Notes under the pieces: generated by a model
Databases searched by the model: none
Seen by the model: only the letters and a program-made list of their open reading frames with translations
What the model was told of the DNA's origin: nothing
Part shown: in pieces, positions 36,931-46,250 of the stretch
Numbering within the stretch: the stretch's first letter is position 1
How the letters are laid out: the number at the start of each line of letters is the position of its first letter
Translations under genes and position numbers: made by a program
Source: Microbulbifer sp. MKSA007
GTDB taxonomy: Bacteria; Pseudomonadota; Gammaproteobacteria; Pseudomonadales; Cellvibrionaceae
Direction: 5' to 3'
DNA length: 64,000 nucleotides
Assembly (NCBI GenBank): GCA_032615215.1
Contig: CP128431.1
Coordinates: forward strand, 248,001-312,000

Positions 36931-38135
36931 GGACGACCCCATACCTGTTTGATCAGTTGGAACACTTCCGTATTTGCCGCATCAACGGACTCCAGAGCAC
37001 GATTGAGGGTATCGCGGGTCATGTTTCCGCGCTCAACCTCGTAAAGGCTCTTCTTTTCCAGCCCTGCATTCGCGATCGCTGTGGTCTCCACGATGGAAGC
37101 CGCCAGCACATCCTCACCAAAAAGACCTCTCAAAAGCGCTGCAACGTTCACCTGCGGCACATCGTGCGGTGTGTGGCGTGTGAGCAGGTAGCGCACGAAA
37201 TCGTGGCTCAGGCTGCCCCCAGCCTCTTCAATCACCGCCAGCAGTTCTGAGGTCATGGAAAGGAACTGGTTCATAGACGATACATCCAGCATGGCCGGAT
37301 GCACGGTGATGACAATACCGGTTGCCGCATAGAGCGCGCCAAGGGTGAGGTACCCCAGTTGTGGCGGCGCATCGATAAGCACAACATCATAATCATCTTC
37401 CACCTCCTTCAGGACGGTCGCCATGCGGCGGAAGAACATGCCATCGCCGCGCGAAAGCCCCTGAGCAATTGCCTGCGGGGTTTCGTGCTCATATTCCATC
37501 AGTTCCAGGTTACCGGGGACAAGATCGAGCCCATCAAAGTACGTTTTGCGGATAACATGGCTGAGTGGAACGCGCTCTTCATCGTCATAACGGATGGCGG
37601 CATAGAGCGTCTGGTTCTCGTCTACGTCGAACTCTGGCTGGTACCCGAACATGGCAGAGAGTGATGCCTGCGGATCAAGGTCAATGGCAAGCACGCGCAG
37701 GCCCTGAAGCGCTAAATAGTGCGCTAAATGGACGGTTGTCGTGGTCTTTGCAGAGCCGCCTTTGAAGTTCGCAACCGCCAGAACCTGCATCTTCTCACCA
37801 TGTCGGCGGCGCGGGTCCAGACGAAGCGCATCAGCAGGGCGTTTTTCTGCCAGATAGCGACGTAATTCGTTGATCTGCGGAAGGGTATAAATGCGTCTGC
37901 CGTTTTCCAGCCTTTCGGGGATAACTGCTTCACCATTGAGGGAAAGCTGACGCAAACTGGATTCGGCAACACCGAGCAGCCCCGCAACCTCGCGCGAAGA
38001 GAACGTCTTCAGCTTCTTTTGAGCCTCAGGCGGATACATCTTCTCCCTTAAGGATTGCAGTTGCCGTGACAACAAGTCAGAATGGCGTGCAATCTTCTCA
38101 GCAGAAGTCTCATCATGTTCAGCAGCGAGCAGCAT
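36927..38135 (-). CDS. repA: plasmid partitioning protein RepA (ParA family ATPase)
   Basis: 402 residues. An N-terminal helix-turn-helix region (FSSREVAGLLGVAESSLRQL) is followed by the deviant Walker A of ParA proteins (VANFKGGSAKTTT), DLDPQASLSAMFG, and a Walker B-like DVVLIDAPPQLG. RepA segregates the replicon with RepB and represses its own operon (family knowledge). It is the first gene of the repABC operon; a 534-bp region upstream carries its promoter. Confidence 0.95.
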   Translation of the reverse strand: MLLAAEHDETSAEKIARHSDLLSRQLQSLREKMYPPEAQKKLKTFSSREVAGLLGVAESSLRQLSLNGEAVIPERLENGRRIYTLPQINELRRYLAEKRPADALRLDPRRRHGEKMQVLAVANFKGGSAKTTTTVHLAHYLALQGLRVLAIDLDPQASLSAMFGYQPEFDVDENQTLYAAIRYDDEERVPLSHVIRKTYFDGLDLVPGNLELMEYEHETPQAIAQGLSRGDGMFFRRMATVLKEVEDDYDVVLIDAPPQLGYLTLGALYAATGIVITVHPAMLDVSSMNQFLSMTSELLAVIEEAGGSLSHDFVRYLLTRHTPHDVPQVNVAALLRGLFGEDVLAASIVETTAIANAGLEKKSLYEVERGNMTRDTLNRALESVDAANTEVFQLIKQVWGRP

Positions 38136-38669
38136 ATTGCCTCTTACCCTTTATGACGGTTTTGAAGTGCAGAGCGATAATAATCCGTCACAGCGCATCC
38201 TTCTCCGATTCAAAGGACGCGTCAATCTCTTTATAGTTAACGCCCATTAACCAATATTAAGAGTCTGTTAACGAATTTTTGGCGATGGCTTTCTGATTGC
38301 AACGCGAAATTACTATATATTGCGTAAGACCCAGTTTTTGCAGCAACATTTCCATAATGCAGCAAAACAATCTTATTAAGAAACGTCATTTTCGCCAAGC
38401 CAACAAAAGAACTTAGACATGACGGTTTTTGTGTAAAAATCGACGAAATACCGATTTGACAGAAGCAAGCAACGTCACCTGAGCCGTTCCAAACGTGAAT
38501 CAGTCATAGATTCGCACTGAGTCGCAACCCTGCCTAACACACGCAAAAACCTAAACCATTAGAGCTTTCCCAAGTTCCGCAAGGCTTTGGCGAGAACCTG
38601 TCTTGTACAGTCCCGCCGAACCGGTTTTGTCACTCTGTCCTGGCTACTAGTTGATCTTTTGGGGGGCCT
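38136..38669. promoter_or_regulatory. repABC control region
   Basis: This gap between the divergent repA and YheC/D-like genes has no gene. GTTAACG occurs at 38236-38242 and 38267-38273, 31 bp apart; the first forms the imperfect dyad GTTAACGCCCATTAAC (38236-38251), which overlaps a TATAAA-like element read toward repA. These could be RepA/RepB binding sites, but they do not fully match the repABC parS consensus as I remember it. AT-rich repeats (GGTTTTTGTGTAAAAATC) lie around 38.42 kb. Confidence 0.4.
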
Positions 38670-40010
38670 GTGGTTTTCGCTGTCAAACTCCATCTCTTCC
38701 GCGTGTCCAACTCAAACAATGAAGTGGTGTTTTCTAAAGGCGCTCTTCAAAAGCTCGGCGCCACTCCCGGCGAGCATCTTTCCTTTAAGATCGGCGCCTG
38801 CCATCGCTTTTCCGCAAAAGCCGCTGTCTCCACTGACCGCCGGGCAGCACTGGGGCTGCCATCAGATGTGTTTGATGAACTTGGGCTCGCCCTCATCGAT
38901 GGCCTGCATGTGAAGCGGGAAGGGGACACCATCCATATTGGCCCGACCATCGGTATCATGGGGGCCGGAAAGTTTGATCCGGAACGCCGACACCAGCAAG
39001 ACATGCTGACATACGCCCAGACCCAGGGCTACATCGCGTTTCTGTTTTCGCCCGAAGACTACAACTGGGCCACCAACACAATCACCGGCGAAACCATGCC
39101 CGGTCATCGTCAGCCCGGGTTACCGCTGCCAACGGCTATCTATAACCGCATCCATACACGCGATGAAGAACACAAGCTGCGTGTTGAAGCCATCAAGAAC
39201 CGGATGCGGGCTCTTGGCTCTCACATCTACAATCCCGGCTTTTTCGATAAGTGGGAGGTGCATGAGCATCTGATGCGCGGTCAGAAGCTGCGCAAGTATT
39301 TGCCGGAGACGCACCGCGCCCCCACACCAGCATTGCTCAAGAAGATCCTTGGTCGCCATCACTCCGCTTATCTGAAACCAGTCGATGGACGCGGTGGCAA
39401 GATGTTGATGCGACTGACCAAACGAGAAAAAGGCTACCGTTTGCAATGGCTGACGGACCTGTCCTGTCCTCATGCAGACTTCGTCCAGCTGGAAGATGCA
39501 TTCGAGTTCGCCTTCTGCCACACCTCGCTGGATCAGTATCTGGTTCAGCAAAGCCTCGACTTTTCTTCGTTCGATGGACGCTCCGTAGATTGCCGCGTGC
39601 AGATGCACAAGGACATCAGCGGTACATGGCGGTGTTTGATGATCGGCCCGCGGGTCTGTGCGCACGGCTGCATTTCCTCTCACTTCAGTCAGGGGGCTGA
39701 TATTGTTGGTACCGACGACTACTTCATCAACGCCTTTGGCAAGAAGGCCGAAGCGGTAAAGGCAGCCGTCGAGGAATGCGGCTTTGCGATTGCCCACCGG
39801 ATGGACGAGTACCACACATCCCCCATTGGAGAGTTGGGACTGGATGTCGGCATCGACAAATCCGGCCACCCGAAGCTTCTGGAAATCAACGCCAAACCGG
39901 GCCGCATGATCTTCCTCGATCCAAGCCATGCAGAAGCGCGTGTCACCACACTCGAAGCCAGCATTGATTACGGCGCTTTCCTTTCCGGTTTTGGAGAAGA
40001 TCCTGAATGA
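38670..40010 (+). CDS. YheC/YheD-family ATP-grasp protein
   Basis: 446 residues beginning with GTG after a GGGGGG Shine-Dalgarno-like run. The order of segments matches the YheC/D family known from Bacillus spore coats: an N-terminal beta-rich domain with IGPTIGIMGAGKFDP, then PTAIYNRIHTRDEE, YNPGFFDKWEVHEHL, and an ATP-grasp domain with YLKPVDGRGGKML, DCRVQMHKDISGTWRC and LEINAKPGRMIF (metal-ligand E-x-N). ATP-grasp enzymes ligate carboxylates to amines or thiols; what this one joins is unknown. Its presence in a non-sporulating alphaproteobacterium next to the replication genes is notable. Confidence 0.82.
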   Translation: MVFAVKLHLFRVSNSNNEVVFSKGALQKLGATPGEHLSFKIGACHRFSAKAAVSTDRRAALGLPSDVFDELGLALIDGLHVKREGDTIHIGPTIGIMGAGKFDPERRHQQDMLTYAQTQGYIAFLFSPEDYNWATNTITGETMPGHRQPGLPLPTAIYNRIHTRDEEHKLRVEAIKNRMRALGSHIYNPGFFDKWEVHEHLMRGQKLRKYLPETHRAPTPALLKKILGRHHSAYLKPVDGRGGKMLMRLTKREKGYRLQWLTDLSCPHADFVQLEDAFEFAFCHTSLDQYLVQQSLDFSSFDGRSVDCRVQMHKDISGTWRCLMIGPRVCAHGCISSHFSQGADIVGTDDYFINAFGKKAEAVKAAVEECGFAIAHRMDEYHTSPIGELGLDVGIDKSGHPKLLEINAKPGRMIFLDPSHAEARVTTLEASIDYGAFLSGFGEDPE

Positions 40011-40191
40011 GCCCTGGCGAAACATATAGATGTCGGGAAGCTCTTAGCGCTCCGGTTACTTTGTTTGCTGTTTGGCCTGTCGGCTGCGCCTCTGTTGAGC
40101 AAAAACATACGGCATCCGGTCTAGAACAACTCTTTGAGCACCAACGCGAGCAAGATCACTCAAGAGATTTCAGTCGCATCTGGAGGTCACC

Positions 40192-40969
40192 GTGGCGCGG
40201 AAATTGAATGAATCCTCAGCAGTCATTGTCGGAGGCACTTCTGGTATCGGTTTTGCCGCAGCCAAATCTCTTCTCAGATCAGGTCTTCAAAAGCTCACCA
40301 TCTGCGCTCGAGACGTCACCAAGGGCCGCAACGCCCTGAGCAAGCTGGCCGCTGAATTTCCCGGCGCTTATCTGCATTTCGTCCAGTGCGATGCGTCCGA
40401 CCCGGCCCGTACCGAAACTGCGATTACCCATGCAGAACTGGCCATGGGGCGAGATCGATGTGCTGGTCAGCACCGGTGGCGGAGGCATCATCCCCAAGCC
40501 ATTGCAGGAAGTGAAAGTGCATGAGTTGATACCCACAATCACCTCCTTGATGAACAGTATCCTGCACCCAATCCATGCTGTTTATCCGGTCATGACAAAA
40601 CAGCGGTGCGGGACAATTATTTGTTTAACCTCGGATGTTTCCATAATCCCAACCTACGGCAGCACCATTGTGGGGGCGGGTATGGCCGGCATTTCCATGT
40701 TCTGTCGTTCCCTAGCGGTAGAAGCCAAACAGCATTGCATCCGGGTCAATTGTGTCAGCCCCAGTGTTGTACGTGGAACCCCTCTTTATGATAAGCTTGA
40801 AAGAGATCCTTTTGCTGCCACCCTCATTTCAAAAGTCGAGCAAAATGCCCATTTAGGCGTGATCATGCCCGACGAAGTAGCCGAAGCGATCTGTTTTCTC
40901 GCCGGTCCGGGCTCCGCTAAAATAACAGGACAAGTCATTAGCGTTTCCGGAGGAGGCACACCGATTTAA
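40192..40969 (+). pseudogene. short-chain dehydrogenase/reductase, frame disrupted
   Basis: The N-terminal part reads VIVGGTSGIGFAAAKSL (NAD(P)-binding TGxxxGIG-like) from a GTG with TGGAGG upstream. At GGGG, 40446-40449, the frame shifts by +1. Removing one G joins ELAM to GEIDVLVSTGGGG and gives a complete SDR of about 258 residues ending VISVSGGG. The usual Y-x-x-x-K is not evident: around residues 150-165 the sequence reads YGSTIVGAGMAGISMF, so the catalytic pair may be altered. The stop of the first frame is at about 40524. It follows the YheC/D-like gene by ~180 bp. Confidence 0.7.
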
Positions 40970-40989
40970 TTTTACAGGTCACCGGTCCA

Positions 40990-41466
40990 ATGGACAGTTT
41001 AGAGCGTACTTTTACCCTTTCTGAAATGAGCAAGACTCCCGCTTTCATTCCAACCATCGCCCATCGCATCTGGCAGGCATGGTGGCGGGATAAGGGCGTT
41101 TTACAAAGCGAAATTGAAACCAAACTCCGCGCAGCTCTTTGTCCTGAAGCTGTGCCCACCGCCTATGTGGCCCATCGCGGCGACACCTATCTGGGCAGTG
41201 CACTCCTGATCGAAAGCGATTTTGCCGCGCGTCCGCATCTCACCCCTTGGGTCGCTGCCGTCTGGACAGAAGAAGTCCACCGCCGCGAAGGCATCGGAAC
41301 CGCTCTGGTCAAACGCATGGCGCAACTGGCGTTCGACAGTGGGTTCTCGCGGGCCTATCTGTGCGCGTCAGACGATAACACGCCCTTTTATGAGAAGATG
41401 GGATGGAAGGTGCTGGAGTACCACGTCAAGCAATTGAACGTGCTGGCACTGGACAAACCTAACTGA
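40990..41466 (+). CDS. GNAT family N-acetyltransferase
   Basis: 158 residues with the acetyl-CoA segment VHRREGIGTALVKRMAQLAF and the C-terminal ASDDNTPFYEKMGWKVLEY, both standard for GNAT enzymes. A second start at 41026 (MSKTPAF) is possible. The gene follows the SDR by 20 bp and overlaps the convergent AraC gene by eight bases. The substrate is unknown. Confidence 0.82.
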   Translation: MDSLERTFTLSEMSKTPAFIPTIAHRIWQAWWRDKGVLQSEIETKLRAALCPEAVPTAYVAHRGDTYLGSALLIESDFAARPHLTPWVAAVWTEEVHRREGIGTALVKRMAQLAFDSGFSRAYLCASDDNTPFYEKMGWKVLEYHVKQLNVLALDKPN

Positions 41467-42241
41467 TCATCAGCTGACTGGGTGTGACACCAAGACGTTT
41501 CTTGAAAGTCGAGCTCATATGCGCGTGGGAGGAAAACCCGCAGGCATAGGCCACATCGCTGAGACTTTCTGGCGACTTGGCCAGAAGCCTGCGCGCCCGC
41601 GCCACGCGCCGCTCCACCACATAATCATGGGGCGTTTTACCTGTGGCCGCTTTGAAGGCGCGATTGAAGAAGCCAGATGAAAGATCAACACAGCTTGCCA
41701 GATCTGAAATGGAAATCTGCTTGGAAAGCTGGGCTTCAACCAGCTCTTCAACGCGCTTAAGGCGCGCTTCTGTCATGGACGCGGAGGCTAGAGGCTCGTT
41801 CAACGTGCCTGCTTGCACCTGATCGACCACATCCAGCAGAGCAAAAAGCTGCACTTCCAGTTCCAGTACATCAGACAGCTCCCCCACCAGCAACGCCTTG
41901 CGCAGCTCATAGGCCGCTGTGATTGCCTCTTTCGAGATAGCGTGATTGAACCGTAAGGCATTTTCGTCCGGGCGCAGATGCTCTTCAGGAACCGTGAAGG
42001 TCAGATACTCGCCACCCCGTTCGCTTTCCGAGGTCACCGCACAGCCCTCAGGTACAAAGGCGAGGCTGTTGGGACGGGTCCAGAAATCAACCCGGCGATC
42101 GCTATTGAAGGAATGAACCCCACGCTGGCTCTCAAACGCAAACCCGACAGAGGCCTGAGCGGCAGTATAAGACACAGCATAGGCACTGCTTGGCAACAGC
42201 TGCACCTTCCACTTGCTGACAATATCCCGCCTTAAACTCAT
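41459..42241 (-). CDS. AraC family transcriptional regulator
   Basis: 260 residues. The C-terminal double helix-turn-helix is clear: QISISDLASCVDLSSGFFNR and RVARARRLLAKSPESLSDVA followed by CGFSSHAHMSSTFKKRLGVTP. The N-terminal half is a cupin-like effector domain with no recognised ligand. It is divergent from the threonine-dehydratase-like gene at 42432 (190-bp gap), which is a plausible target. Confidence 0.88.
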   Translation of the reverse strand: MSLRRDIVSKWKVQLLPSSAYAVSYTAAQASVGFAFESQRGVHSFNSDRRVDFWTRPNSLAFVPEGCAVTSESERGGEYLTFTVPEEHLRPDENALRFNHAISKEAITAAYELRKALLVGELSDVLELEVQLFALLDVVDQVQAGTLNEPLASASMTEARLKRVEELVEAQLSKQISISDLASCVDLSSGFFNRAFKAATGKTPHDYVVERRVARARRLLAKSPESLSDVAYACGFSSHAHMSSTFKKRLGVTPSQLMIS

Positions 42242-42431
42242 AGTCTCATGTATTTCAACAGGTTCCCACCGCCTGCCTCACACGCAGACGCCCTTATCTA
42301 TAAGCTGAACTGCGGAGACCTGACAAGGAGACATCCGTAGAAGGGTGTTTAGGTCAGTATTTTGAAAGCCACCGGATTTGGCTGGCTCTACCATGGCGGC
42401 AAAGCATTTTGGTTTGTCATGAGGATTTTGA

Positions 42432-43424
42432 ATGCCGTTGTTTTCTTTGCAAGATCTGGAAGCTGCTCACACCACAGTTCGTCAGTTTGTTCCTGAAACA
42501 CCTGTTTACGCCTGGCCTCTGCTCAAGGAGCGGACCGGCGTTGATGTCTATGTGAAGCATGAGAACCATACACCAACTGGTTCTTTTAAAGCGCGAGGCG
42601 GGTTCACCTATGTTGATGCGCTGATGAAGTCTGGCGAAAAGCCGAATGGCTTGGTCACAGCCACCCGCGGCAACCACGGCCAGTCCGTTGCGCTTGGAGC
42701 CACCCGCAATGGCATCCCGTCTTACATTGTCGTGCCTGAAGGCAACTCGCAGGAAAAGAACGCGGCCATGCGCGCTTTCGGGGCCAACGTGATCATCGCA
42801 GGTAAGGATTTTGACGAGAGCCGCGTAGTTGCTCAGCAGCTGAAGGATGAGCATGGCTATCACATGGTGCCGCCATTCCATGAGAATCTGGTCAAAGGCG
42901 TTTCCACCTATGCCTTAGAGCTCTATCGCGCCATTGCGGATCTGGATGTGGTTTACGTTCCCATCGGCATGGGCTCAGGCATTTGCAGCCTGATCACCGT
43001 GCGCGATTTGCTGGGGCTGAAAACAAAGATCATCGGCGTAACGGCTCAAAACGCCAATGCATTCGCTCTATCCTTTGCTGCCGGAAAAGCAGTACAGACA
43101 GAAACGGCCAACACTTTCGCTGATGGGATGGCCTGCCGCGACCCGCAAACGCAGCCACTGGAGATTATCCTGAAAGGGGCAGAGGATGTGGTCAGCGTCA
43201 GCGAGACCCAGATCGCAGAAGCGATGATGGCCTATTACAAAGACACCCATAACCTCGCCGAAGGCGCCGGCGCAGCCCCACTGGCAGCCTTGATGGCCAA
43301 CCGCACCAACCTGCAAGGCAAACGCGTCGCCACTATCCTCACCGGCGGCAACATCGACCTCACCACCTTCCTGAGTGTGATGAACGCTCACACGCAGGAA
43401 ACCGGCGAACTGGCATCAGCCTGA
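42432..43424 (+). CDS. threonine dehydratase-like PLP-dependent enzyme
   Basis: 330 residues, fold type II PLP enzyme. The PLP lysine lies in HTPTGSFKARGGFTY, phosphate contacts come from the glycine-rich PIGMGSGICS, and the ATRGNHGQSVALGA loop is typical of threonine/serine dehydratases. There is no C-terminal ACT regulatory domain, so it is the catabolic rather than the biosynthetic type; hydroxyectoine-type or serine/threonine ammonia-lyase activity are alternatives. It is divergent from an AraC regulator. Confidence 0.82.
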   Translation: MPLFSLQDLEAAHTTVRQFVPETPVYAWPLLKERTGVDVYVKHENHTPTGSFKARGGFTYVDALMKSGEKPNGLVTATRGNHGQSVALGATRNGIPSYIVVPEGNSQEKNAAMRAFGANVIIAGKDFDESRVVAQQLKDEHGYHMVPPFHENLVKGVSTYALELYRAIADLDVVYVPIGMGSGICSLITVRDLLGLKTKIIGVTAQNANAFALSFAAGKAVQTETANTFADGMACRDPQTQPLEIILKGAEDVVSVSETQIAEAMMAYYKDTHNLAEGAGAAPLAALMANRTNLQGKRVATILTGGNIDLTTFLSVMNAHTQETGELASA

Positions 43425-43435
43425 TGAGACAACAA

Positions 43436-43456
43436 GGAGAGGGGACATCCCTCTCC
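43436..43456. terminator. bidirectional terminator hairpin
   Basis: GGAGAGGG-GACAT-CCCTCTCC, a perfect 8-bp stem between the convergent dehydratase-like and SDR genes. Confidence 0.65.
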
Positions 43457-43469
43457 GACTTTACTAAGC

Positions 43470-44281
43470 CTACAGCCCCAGCTGCTCCTTCAGGCCGTTT
43501 ATGAAGGTGGCGTCGTCGAGGGCTTTGCGGTTGTCGAGGAATTGGACGGCGTCGGGGCCGGCGCGGTAGCGCAGGGTGTCGGTGCCATCGGTGACGGCGG
43601 CGTAGATGACTTCTGCGACCACAATCGGGTCAGAGGACGGCATGTCACCGCTCATTGCACCGAAAAAGGCCTGTACCACGCCTTGGTATTCCGTCAGGCT
43701 TTCATCATTGGTGAAGTCGAAGGAGCGACCGGCGAAATCAGTGCGGATCATGCCCGGTTCTACGATCTTCATTTTGATGCCAGCTGCTTCCAGCTCGTAG
43801 TGCAGCGCTTCAGAAATGCCTTCAACGGCGAACTTGGTGCCGTGGTAGAGCGCGCCGAGTGGGAAGGTCATCTGACCGCCGATGGACGAGATGTTAACGA
43901 TGGTGCCAGACTTGTTGGCGCGCAGGTGTGGCAGAACGCTTTTGGTCACCGCGATCAGACCAATCACGTTGGTTTCAAACTGGCGGCGGATTTTGTCCAT
44001 GGAAAACGCTTCCAGCGGACCATAGGCACCGTATCCTGCGTTGTTGAGCAGCACGTCAATCTTGCCAAAACGCGCGATACCTTCTGCAACAGCAGCTTCA
44101 ATGGACGCTTCATCGGTCACATCCAAGCGGGTGACGAGAGTGTTGTCGAGTTTGGTCAGCTCTTCTTCTTTTTTGGCTGCCGCATGGTGGCAATGACGTT
44201 CCAGCCTTTGTCGTGGAAGTACTTTGCCGTTGATTTGCCGATACCGGAAGATGCGCCAGTGATAAGGATTGTGTTGGACAT
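43470..44281 (-). pseudogene. short-chain dehydrogenase/reductase, frame disrupted at A AAA AAG
   Basis: The start at 44281 (GGAG upstream) reads MSNTILITGASSGIGKSTAK and ends 42 codons later at a stop. The -1 frame continues EEELTKLDNTLVTRLDVTDE into the rest of the protein (NNAGYGAYGPLEAF; catalytic YHGTK; ends GLKEQLGL). The switch is exactly at A AAA AAG (minus strand, 44174 to 44168) in the register required for -1 slippage. One extra A would also give a continuous protein of ~270 residues. So this is a one-base deletion (real or sequencing) or a gene rescued by slippage. The frame 43470-44126 alone lacks the NAD(P)-binding start. Confidence 0.75.
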
Positions 44282-44419
44282 GAGAAACTCCTGAAACCCT
44301 ATGTGAAGCCTCTTTGCGAGAGACTTCATTTGTTGTTCTTGGTCCCTTTCAAATTAGGGATCGATCAGGAGTTACACAAAGCCATATCGCGCCAAATGAC
44401 TCGCAAATGGCGCCAAATA

Positions 44420-44983
44420 TCAATCTATCTCGCTATTCTTCTGACGGTCACGATGGCGGGCCACATTGTAACGGGTGCCACAACGTTTGGAGCAAAACCG
44501 CTGGCGACCTGACTTGGTGATGTCGTGAAACACCTCCTCACAGGGCGCTGCCTGACATACCCTGATCCGTTCCGGCGCGCCAGAAAGCAGAGCGAAAAAT
44601 CCAAGCGCACTCCATGCTGTCAAACGCTGCTGAATTGGCACCTCACTTGCAAACTCAACTGCCGGTTTTCCTCGATGGTCGACGCCGATTGTCCACGAAA
44701 CTTCAAGGGCATGTTCCAGAGCCTGCCAGATTTCAGCTTTATCCGGCGCGTCCGATGCCACGGCCAGAAAAGCAGCACGTAACAGATCCCGATGAGGAAT
44801 CATGGCCTCTCCCAACACATCGAACTCAGCTTCACTTTTCACGTATGCCTTGAAGAAATGATCGGCAGAATCTGCCTGTGCCAACACATCCACAGGCTTG
44901 CCCATCGGGTCCCATGTGTTTGCAAGATCAATCGCAAATGCGCTCGCGTCATCGAGCGATGTCAATGTAAGCGGTATTTTCAC
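44420..44983 (-). CDS. CGNR zinc-finger (ABATE domain) protein, probable regulator
   Basis: 187 residues. An N-terminal ABATE-type domain (FAIDLANTWDPMG) is followed by a zinc finger: RVCQAAPCEEVFHD, then RQRFCSKRCGTRYNVARHR with CGTR in the CGNR position. Such proteins are thought to be stress-responsive transcription regulators. It is divergent from an MFS transporter with only 55 bp between the start codons, a typical regulator-pump pair. Confidence 0.82.
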   Translation of the reverse strand: MKIPLTLTSLDDASAFAIDLANTWDPMGKPVDVLAQADSADHFFKAYVKSEAEFDVLGEAMIPHRDLLRAAFLAVASDAPDKAEIWQALEHALEVSWTIGVDHRGKPAVEFASEVPIQQRLTAWSALGFFALLSGAPERIRVCQAAPCEEVFHDITKSGRQRFCSKRCGTRYNVARHRDRQKNSEID

Positions 44984-44992
44984 TTTACAACA

Positions 44993-45020
44993 TTACCTAA
45001 TCATGAGTAAGTCTTATTAT
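44993..45020 (+). promoter_or_regulatory. candidate promoter/operator between CGNR gene and MFS gene
   Basis: TTACCT (44993-44998), a 16-bp spacer and TATTAT (45015-45020) point toward the MFS gene. TTAC-N10-GTAA (44993-45010) forms a small dyad overlapping the spacer, where a regulator could bind. Confidence 0.42.
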
Positions 45021-45038
45021 ACAGAAAGAGGCTTACAT

Positions 45039-46250
45039 ATGAAACACTCCGATACTGCAGTCTGGCGGATGACCATTGTGATGGCTGCCTCTGGCTTCGC
45101 AATCACCATCATGAAACTGGCACTTCCGGCACTCACAGGTGCGTTTGGTCACTCCACCGCTGCTATCGGGTTGGTCGCAGGTTCCATTGCCGTTTCCTGG
45201 CCTTTGTTTGGTCTGCTCGTGGGATGGGGGTTGGATCGCTATGGCCGTGCTCCGGCCTTCAGGGCAGGGTTGATCATAGCGGCGATCGTTGCGGTTACAT
45301 TCTTGATCAAGGCAGATGCCGGAAAGCACCTGCTGCTGCTTTGCACGCTTGGCGTATTGATCGGTGTGAGTGAAGTGCTGACTGAGACATCCAGTCAGAC
45401 AATTTTGCCAGACCTTATCGGGCAAGAGCATCTGCACAAAGGTAACAGTATGTTGCAGGGGGCTAAGACCATCTCAGCTACACTTGGGGCACCTTTGGTT
45501 CTTGCACTGTTACTGGACTATTCCGTGCAAGGCATATTCCTCCTCGCTTTCATCGGTGTGATCCTGAGTTTTCTGGTTTTGCCCAGGCCCAAGCGTTTTA
45601 TGCCTTCTACTCAGAAAGGGTTTCGCGGGTTCTTTGACGGGGCGAAACTGCTTTGGAAGCGGAGGGATTTACGGGCGTTTACAGTCCTTGTCACTTTAAT
45701 GGCCACCTCATGGGGAGCATGGTTCACGCTCATTGTGCCGTTTGCTTTGCAACCTGAGCAACTGGATCTCGGCGCTTCCGGTGTGGGCTACCTTGTCACG
45801 GCTGTTGGGTGTGGGTCTCTTCTCGGGGCATTCGGCTATCAAAGGATCAGGAGTAAGCTGGGCGACACCGGGACACGCGCAATCGATGTGATAACCACAC
45901 TGCTCTTTGTATTGGTGCCGGCGCTTGGTCTGGGCCTGACTTCTGTTTTGCTCTCCGCTGTGCTGGCGGGGATAGGTGGAGTAACATGGATGATCTCCAT
46001 TGCCGCTTATCAGCAGCAAACCATCTCTGGCGAGGCACTTGGCCGAACGGTTGCTGCCTATCGTTGGATGGGGTGGTCTGGCTTTTTTGCAGGAGCCAGC
46101 CTCAGCGGGCTTTGTGCCGAAATGCTTGGTCTACAATCTGCCTTCCTGCTGTTCGCACTTCCCACTGTTGCTGCCGTCATCATCTTCTGGCGCACTGCCC
46201 CAGATCATGCACAACCAAGAGCTACACAAACGGCCGCTGATACGGCGTAA
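45039..46250 (+). CDS. MFS transporter
   Basis: About 403 residues with 12 predicted helices. The motif-A loop is VGWGLDRYGRAPAFRAG after TM2. The ATG at 45039 is preferred because AAGAGG lies upstream, although the frame is open to 44898. The profile fits drug or metabolite efflux. The divergent CGNR-type gene is likely its regulator, which suggests a stress- or drug-inducible pump; the substrate is unknown. Confidence 0.85.
   Translation: MKHSDTAVWRMTIVMAASGFAITIMKLALPALTGAFGHSTAAIGLVAGSIAVSWPLFGLLVGWGLDRYGRAPAFRAGLIIAAIVAVTFLIKADAGKHLLLLCTLGVLIGVSEVLTETSSQTILPDLIGQEHLHKGNSMLQGAKTISATLGAPLVLALLLDYSVQGIFLLAFIGVILSFLVLPRPKRFMPSTQKGFRGFFDGAKLLWKRRDLRAFTVLVTLMATSWGAWFTLIVPFALQPEQLDLGASGVGYLVTAVGCGSLLGAFGYQRIRSKLGDTGTRAIDVITTLLFVLVPALGLGLTSVLLSAVLAGIGGVTWMISIAAYQQQTISGEALGRTVAAYRWMGWSGFFAGASLSGLCAEMLGLQSAFLLFALPTVAAVIIFWRTAPDHAQPRATQTAADTA

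Noticed and set aside
38236..38251. Calling GTTAACGCCCATTAAC a parS site
   Set aside because: The outer bases fit but the central GC and the inner positions do not match the repABC consensus as I know it, so it is listed only as a candidate operator.
39120..40025. Minus-strand frame (301 codons) opposite the YheC/D-like gene
   Set aside because: Shadow of a well-supported ATP-grasp gene; no recognisable motif.
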